Below the pieces are notes generated by a model. That model saw only the letters and a program-made list of their open reading frames with translations, was not told the origin of the DNA and made no database searches. A program made the translations under genes and the position numbers. Shown one piece after another: positions 58,010 through 64,000 of a stretch of 64,000 bases of DNA. Source of the DNA: Ryuthela nishihirai (Eukaryota > Arthropoda > Arachnida > Araneae > Heptathelidae); the NCBI GenBank assembly GCA_038380435.1, contig JAWZYU010000030.1:62879817-62943816 (forward strand). The letters run 5' to 3'. How positions within the stretch are numbered: position 1 is the stretch's first letter; each line of letters starts with the position of its first letter.

Positions 58010-58747
58010 CTCTCACTCAAAAAAAAAATATCCGAACACTACGGTTGATTACAGAATTCAGAAAAAATATCTGGCAATGATTTTTGTTTTTAGAAATTAG
58101 CGATCTGGCAACCTTCGTGTCACGTGATTACAGAATTCAGAAAAAATATCTGGAGCGTGTACAGCAACTGTACACGCTCCAGTTACCGTTCACAGCAAAC
58201 TGGAGCGTGTGCAGTTACTGCAGTTACTGCAGACGCTCCAGTTTGCTGTGAACGGTAACTGCACACGCTCAATATTTCCGTGAGTGAGCCCACACGATCT
58301 AGGTCTTTATGAGCTCGCACGATCCAATTAACCGCAACCGCCCCAGTTTGCTGTGAACGGTAACTGCACACGCTCAATATTTCCGTGAGTGAGCCCACAC
58401 GATCTAGGTCTTTGTGAGCTCACACGATCCAATGTGCTGTGAACATTAACCGCAACCGCTCCAGTTTGCCGTGAACGGTAACTGCACACGCTCCATAGTC
58501 ATTACATTATATATTCATACGCATTATATATATTAAAAAAGTATCCTAACACCATGGTTGATTACAGAATTCAGGAAAAAATATCTGGCAACGATTTTTG
58601 TTTTTAGAAATTAGTGATCTGGTAACCTTCGTGTCACGTGACACGAAGGAAGGCCAGATCACTTATTTCTAAAAGAAATCGTTGCAAGATATTTTTTTCT
58701 GAATTCTGTAATCAACCATGGTGTTCGGATATTTTTTTGAGCGACTG
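58010..58747. mobile_element. Composite MITE-T with ~2 satellite units
   Basis: TA at 58008-58009 and 58748-58749. The left arm is a diverged CTCTCACTCAAAA end, then GATTACAGAATTCAG..ATATCTGG, hairpins, ~2 units (58190-58495, one with a deletion), the AT linker, then a nearly complete MITE-T to TTTTTTGAGCGACTG. Confidence 0.88.
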
Positions 58748-60021
58748 TATCACTTAGAAGCCAACCTAACAAATCCAAATATATCTAAAAACTGGAATTC
58801 CTTCCGCCTCTCTTTCAAAAAGGAACAATTTGTATTGAATATTATTTTACCCCCCCCCCCCCTCCCCCTTCCAAAATTCCGTCTTCCTCAGGTTTCCTCG
58901 TGATCGAAGTTCTCTCTTGACAGGTGTTACCGTAGATCCAATAAGTGGCATCACTGAAGAAACATCAATTGGGATTTCTAATGCCTCCGTTCATCAATAA
59001 AACTCAATTCTGAAGATGCTGATGAATTATCTTTCCTGGGCTTCCATTTCGCGCGAGTTGCTCTTCCGTGTCCTTCGTCGCGTCACCATAGCGACTGGTG
59101 ATGATGCAACTCCCGTGACGACTCCATCTTTTGTTCAGCAGATTTTTCTCGTCTTCTAATGGCATTCTCTTTGTTCTCTTTTGCCTCGAGGCTGTTGCTT
59201 TCTTTTTTGTTTATTTTGCTTCGCCCATTTGCCGACGATCTTAAAAGACACTTTTTTTTTGTTTCAAAGGAGGGTTTACATTATTGTAGAAAAAAACTAA
59301 ACATTTATATCTTAGGATTTTTTTTCTGTCGCTTGAATTCTTTGTTTTGTTCTATGTTTTTCTAATTCACCTTTTTTTTTATATTCTTATCAATGAAATC
59401 GGTTTTTTTTTTGTTTAGAATAATATTTTTGCACTTGCCATAAATCTTTTTTTTTTTTTCAAAGGGAAATTTAAATACTGAAGTTACACCTTTTGGAGAA
59501 TTACATCGTGAATGTTTTTAAACCTTTTTTCAAGCTTTGTCTTTTCGAATGAGCCCTTTTTTTTTTACGAAATATTTAACTTCGATTGCAGACGCGGCGA
59601 GCCTCAATTCGCCAAAGAATAATTCTACACGTGCTTATTGATGGAGATAAAAATTAATTTTTTGTTCAGTCTCTCAGATTAGAGAAAGAAATCCGAATTC
59701 CAAACTTTTTTTCTTAATTGGGTGAAACGAAGAGGTTAAATTTGCAGAGAAAATAAAAAAAAAACTTAATTTGAAACGAAAATTATGCTCCAGGTAAAAC
59801 TTTGGGGTCATTAAAGATAAAGGTCAACATGCTTTAAAGGCTTTAAAGAATCAAACATTCCCCGAAATAAATAGATTGTTTTATTTTCGAATTTTTAATT
59901 TTTGTTTGTTACCTAATGGTCTAAACCTTCACCTTGAACGAAAAGTGCTTAAATCTCGCTGAATGAAAATATTGAAAAATTTGCATTCTTCTCAGAGCAC
60001 CTGCCTTCATTTTCGACTGTT
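58748..60021. other. AT-rich, no recognised gene
   Basis: Many T and A homopolymer runs, a poly-C run at ~58850, and a short GC-richer piece at 59045-59160. No domain is recognised. Confidence 0.45.
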
Positions 60022-60195
60022 GGCTCACTCGAAAGAGCATCATCCTCGCAACTTGATGTTTCTAAGTTCGAATTCCAATGTCCGTTCCATTTTCCTCCGC
60101 TACTCCCCATTCTGAATTCAGCGAGAAAGGAGACCTGGAAGGTGGTTCGCCTTCCGTTCGATGGGGGAAGCCGTAATGACCTGTGCACGTTGATT
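60022..60195 (+). mobile_element. Old SINE-A copy, 3' domain lost
   Basis: Degenerate head (TTGGCTCACTCGAAAGAGC, AAGTTCGAATTCC) and body traces (CGCCTTCCGTTCGATGGGG, CCTGTGCACGTT), ending at a (TA)n run. Confidence 0.5.
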
Positions 60196-60215
60196 TATTT
60201 ATATATATATATATA

Positions 60216-60343
60216 CCTTCCTTCGTGTCACGTGACACGAAGGAAGGCCAGATCACTAATTTCTAAAAAAACATCGTTGCCAGATATTTTTTCTGAATTC
60301 TGTAATCAACCGTAGTGTTCGGATATTTTTTTTTGAGCGACTG
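60216..60343. mobile_element. MITE-T right half
   Basis: Begins in the extended central palindrome (CCTTCCTTCGTGTCACGTGA) beside a (TA)n run and ends TTTTTTGAGCGACTG with TA at 60344-60345. The left arm is absent. Confidence 0.85.
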
Positions 60344-60502
60344 TACTTGGCGTACTAGATTCTGGACAATAGAAAAGGGCTGTGTTCGAATCCGTTATAA
60401 GCTTTGGATTTCTTTCCGTGTCTTACTTTCCTCTCATCCATTATACTTTTCTCGTCCCCATGCCATTAAGCTAACTAATCTCACTCCTTCTATTTTATTG
60501 TC

Positions 60503-61149
60503 CCAGCTGGGTCAGCATTTAGATTTATCTCCGCAAAACTCCCCACCCTGCCAACGGTCAGTAGGGGACACCGATGGGCTTGGAAAGACCACTGTCCATC
60601 GGATGGGATGTTAAGCCATGGCCCGTGTGTGAAAGAGTGCACGTTAAAGAACACGCTGGATGGCCTTGATGGGAGGCTACCATCTGTCTCCCAACAGCTG
60701 TTCCAGTGGGTCCCCTCCCCCAACCTTCTCTGAGCCTTCGGGGTCCATGTGACCTGGCCATTTAGCCCATGGTGTGCAAAAAAGTGCCGCTCAGAGGTAA
60801 AACAACCCAACGTTAAAGAAAACGCTGGATGGCCTTGACGGGAGGCTACCATCTGTCTCCCAACAGCTCTTCCAGTGGGTCCCCTTCCCCAACCTTCTCT
60901 GAGCCTTCGGGGTCCATGTGACCTGGCCATTTAGCCCATGGTGCGCAAAAAAGTGCCTCTCCTAGGTAAAACAATCCAACGTTAAAGAACACGCTGGATG
61001 GCCTTGACGGGAGGCTACCATCTGTCTCCCAATAGCTGTTCCAGTGGATCCCCTCCTCCAACCTCTCTGAGCCTTCGGGGTCATTGTGACCTGGCCATTT
61101 AGCCCATCGTGTGCAAAAGAATGCCGCTCAGAGGTAAAACAACCCAACC
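60503..61149 (+). mobile_element. SINE-A, three 3' domains, 5'-truncated near the B box
   Basis: Starts at TCCCAGCTGGGTCAGCATTT, has the body, then 3' domains beginning near 60643, 60812 and 60982 with CCCAACGTTAAAG junctions, ending AAAACAACCCAACCC. Confidence 0.92.
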
Positions 61150-61793
61150 CTCCTCTTTTATCACGTCTAGTGTTCTACTGTACACAGTTTAGAATCAAAT
61201 ATTATTTTATGAAAATGCGAGCTAAACTTTCTCTGAATGCGAAAAATATATCTGCCCCCCTCCTTCGTTATCTTGAAAGGTAATTTTATCTTTCATTTCA
61301 TCGTTTTCGCTTTTATTTCTTTCAATCTGTTCCTCTGTTCTGACATCACAGCCAATGGATTGAAAACATCGTCACGTGATCAATTGAAGACATTTTTTCC
61401 CTCCTTCCCGACGACATCTGAAACTCCCCATTCGGCGCTCAGAACTAATGCAGAGAGAAAGTCTTCACGGCGATGCACTTAACGCTAATTGCAACCACTG
61501 TGGAAGCAAAAGAACAATCATAACGAAATTACCTAAAAGGCAGTTTATGAATCGATTGCAGCGAAGCGGTTTTCCTTTAAGGAGATCTATAATTATCTCC
61601 TTCGCTGCCATTCATTTTTAGAAATTTATCACCCAAGAAGACACTTGCAAGGCTTGAAATCGTTTCCGCAATTGATCAAGAGTTTAAACAGATTGATGCC
61701 ACCGCACTTTTCGTAACCTTGTATCGTTCGCTGTCTTTTAAATGTAGCCGAAATTTCTTAGATACTTTAGGCAGAGGTGGTGTAGGGGTTTGT
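61150..61793. other. No recognisable feature
   Basis: AT-rich unique sequence with short frames only. Confidence 0.45.
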
Positions 61794-62185
61794 TGGGTTG
61801 GGTTGGGTTGTTTTACTTCTGAGCGGCACTCTTTTGCACATCATGGGCTAAATGGCCAGGTCACAAGGACCCCGAAGGCTCAGAGAAGGTTGGGGGAGGG
61901 GACCCACTGGAACAGCAGTTGGGAGACAGATGGTAGCCTCCCGTCAAGGCCATCCAGCGTGTTCTTTAACGTGCACAAGGTATGGCTCTCCCGCACACGG
62001 GGCCACGGCTTAACGTCCCATCCGACGGACGGCGGCCTTTCCAAGCCCATCGGTGTCCCCTACTGACCGTGGGCAGGGCGGGGAATTATGCGGAGATAAA
62101 TCTCAACACTCACCCAGCTGGGACTCGAACCTGGGAACTACAGATTACGGGACTGGCGTGCTACCGACTGAGCCACCCCCGCCCC
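61794..62185 (-). mobile_element. SINE-A, full-length
   Basis: Tail repeats TTGGGTTGGGTTGGGTTG at the left, the whole 3' domain, body and head; ends GAGCCACCCCCGCCCC. No clear TSD. Confidence 0.92.
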
Positions 62186-62382
62186 CTATTTCGGAGACTC
62201 GGATGAAAAGATAGCTCCAATTATGAGTATTTTATAAGGTAATGTGTAGCTCAGCACTTGAAATCTGTGGAAAATGGAGTTCCTTGAATAATAAACATCA
62301 GCCAATGTTAAATACATAAAGTTTATTGATGTGCAATAAATCGACAAAATGTTTTCGAGGAAAAAACGAATTTGTCGATTCC

Positions 62383-62702
62383 TAGCTGGGCCAGCATTGA
62401 AATTTATCTCCGCAAAACTCCCTGCCTTATTCTCAGTCAGTAGGGGAAATGGATTTGGAATGCCGCCGTCCATCGGATGGGACGTCACGCCGTGGTCCTG
62501 TGTTCCAGAGAACCATACCCTGTGCACGTTAAAGAACACGCTGGATGGCCTTGACGGGAAACTACCATCTGTCTCCTAACAGCTGTTCCAGTGGGTCCCC
62601 TCCCCCAACCATCTCTGAGCCTTCGGGGTCTTTGTGACCTGGCCATTTAACCCATGGTGTGCAAAAAAAGTGCTGCTTAGAGGTAAAACAACCCAACCCA
62701 AC
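62383..62702 (+). mobile_element. SINE-A, 5'-truncated near the B box
   Basis: Starts CTAGCTGGGCCAGCATTGAA and ends AAAACAACCCAACCCAAC. The body is moderately diverged. Confidence 0.9.
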
Positions 62703-63165
62703 TTTTATTTAACAAATTGTGCCTTCTCGTAGTGCGGACCGTTAGTAACTTTCAAAAGAGATACTCTCTTGTGGAAGTGAACGGAAGGGGAGGGCTGCCA
62801 GATTAGTGTGGCCTACTGATCTTGGACAACTATGGCTACTTTTCTTTTTTTTTCTACCCTGCTGAGGAATGGTAAACCACACAGGGTCCTGGTGCTGACC
62901 ATATAAACCCACTGGACTGGACAGATATATGGCTCTGAGCTTGATTATGGATCCTGATTTTGCTGCACTGGTGGGCTTCTGTGGAGGGAAAATCTTCAGC
63001 TGTGTTTTCTGTTTGTTTGTGGGTTGACAGCCCCAAGTGAATAGATTCACAGGATATGTTTATCAGCTGGTGGATAATCCTGAGCAGAGGTCATCGCAGG
63101 CACCTGAACTCTTTGCGTCTATTGGCATCGTCAAATTCTACATTGGAGGAAGTCTTCCAGTGTAG
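62703..63165. other. No recognised gene; possible 5' region of the RTE-like element
   Basis: Composition and position suggest this could be upstream sequence of the retrotransposon that follows, but no defining signal is seen. Confidence 0.35.
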
Positions 63166-64000
63166 ATGGCTTCAGCCTTTAGTAGTGGGGGAACGGGTCT
63201 TTGCCCCATGTCTGCGATTAGGGGGCTGTTTGATATTGTCGGCATTCCCTCTCTCAATAAACATAGTTTCTTTAAACATCCTACTAACCATTTTCTCTCC
63301 ATAGGTAGTTGGAATGTGAGGACTCTGCACAGAGCTTTTTTTCTTAATGGCGTAATTTTCTCCAAGGCATGGGTCTGCTTCTCAGCAGATACGCTAGTGA
63401 TGCTCTTCTAGAATATGAGTACATTAATGAAAGGTTTCTAACAGCAAAATTTCAGACAAGCATTAAAGAATTGAATGTTATCTGCTGTTATGCCCCCACT
63501 GAGGATGCCGATGAGGATGAGAAGGATAGGTTTTACGGACAACTTCAGGATATTTTGAATTCTGTCAAGAAAGGAGATATTACCCTTGTTCTTGGTGACT
63601 TCAATGCCAAAGTTGGTACTGACTCTGACCTTTGGGGAGGGGTGATAAGGCCTTTTTGTATTGGTAGCCGCAATGGCAATGGGCAACGTCTCCTACAGGT
63701 AAGTAAACTTAATGGTTGCAGAATAACTAACACATATTACAAACAATGCAACATACATAAGTACACGTGGGTTTCACCTGATGGGCTGCATAAAAATATG
63801 ATTGATTATATATTAATTAACAGCAAATGGGCTAGTTCTGTTAGGAATACCAGGGCATATAGGGGAGCTGAAATTGGATCTGACCATTACCTTGTTAAAA
63901 GTGTGTTGCAACTTAAACTTAAAAAGTGTTGTGCTAGGGTTAAAAAATTTACCTTTAATACTGAAGCTCTGAAAGATCCAGTTATGGCCAAAGCTTACCA
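63166..64000 (+). pseudogene. RTE-like non-LTR retrotransposon, AP-type endonuclease region, internally deleted, runs off the window
   Basis: The N-terminal piece (63193-63335) ends with the endonuclease start motif GSWNVRTLHR in one frame. From 63348 a different frame stays open to the window end (over 215 codons). It reads SDALLEYEYINERFLTAKF, NVICCYAPTEDADEDEKDRF, LVLGDFNAKVG, KYTWVSPDGLHKNMIDYILI and RGAEIGSDHYLVKSVLQLKL. GDFNAKVG, the DY motif and the terminal SDH are the catalytic blocks of apurinic-like endonucleases in RTE-type elements (the family behind craniofacial development protein 2). Only about 25 residues separate NVRTL from the SDALLE block, where relatives have many more, so the part with the catalytic Glu appears deleted and a frameshift sits there. 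The endonuclease would nick target DNA for reverse transcription; this copy looks dead at its 5' end. Confidence 0.8.

Noticed and set aside
61794..61812. TTGGG repeats as telomeric sequence
   Set aside because: Only three or four copies, always at the tail of SINE-A, and arthropod telomeres are usually TTAGG.

Overview
This 64 kb window is eukaryotic nuclear DNA, almost certainly from an arthropod and possibly an arachnid. No bacterial-type gene organisation is present. The organism call rests on the mobile elements: a Jockey-type ORF1 (gag-like zinc-knuckle) relic, a Tc1-type transposase relic with DD36E spacing, an RTE-like endonuclease, and dense tRNA-derived SINEs. This is family-level recognition by eye, not a database result. 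I see no convincing host protein-coding gene. Long open frames are either transposon remnants or accidental frames through tandem repeats and SINEs.

Two repeat families dominate. 'SINE-A' is about 385 bp, with a tRNA-like head (A and B boxes), a common body, a 169-bp 3' domain and a CCCAA-type tail. It occurs about two dozen times on both strands, often with clear target-site duplications (TSDs), and many copies carry the 3' domain in tandem (2 to 8 times). 'MITE-T' is a palindromic Tc1/mariner-type MITE of about 210 bp. It starts CAGTCGCTC, has TA target duplications and is centred on CACGTG. Several copies are composites whose interior holds a 118-bp satellite, from none to about 18 units. 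A rarer second SINE ('SINE-B'), a 468-bp long-TIR element, a piggyBac-like TTAA element, a solo LTR and 3' ends of RTE-like retrotransposons complete the set.

Layout: 1-6.3 kb, SINE-A copies, a 468-bp TIR element and a decayed purine-rich tandem repeat. 6.3-9.9 kb, a MITE-T split by a piggyBac-like element, then a 770-bp block almost lacking G on the + strand. 9.9-19.4 kb, SINE-A copies and a Jockey-like gag relic split by a composite MITE-T. 19.97-26.4 kb, a 201-bp higher-order satellite built from four ~50-bp monomers, with a monomeric edge cut by SINE-A. 26.4-27.4 kb, a probable solo LTR. 29.6-30.6 kb, a 32-bp minisatellite grown from SINE-A sequence. 34.3-36.3 kb, RTE 3' debris and a broken Tc1-type transposon carrying a SINE-A. 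38.9-42.9 kb, composite MITE-T elements with the 118-bp satellite. 43.4-45.0 kb, a SINE-A whose 3' domain is repeated eight times inside one 26-bp TSD. 45.7-54.9 kb, a 9-kb array of a 59-bp repeat with internal segmental duplications. 55.2-62.7 kb, more MITE-T and SINE-A. 63.1-64.0 kb, an RTE-like endonuclease running off the end.

Nothing here works as an operon or pathway. The window is best read as a repeat-rich intergenic or heterochromatin-like region in which mobile elements seed tandem arrays. Coordinates of repeat edges are by eye and may be off by a few bases; array copy numbers are length divided by period.
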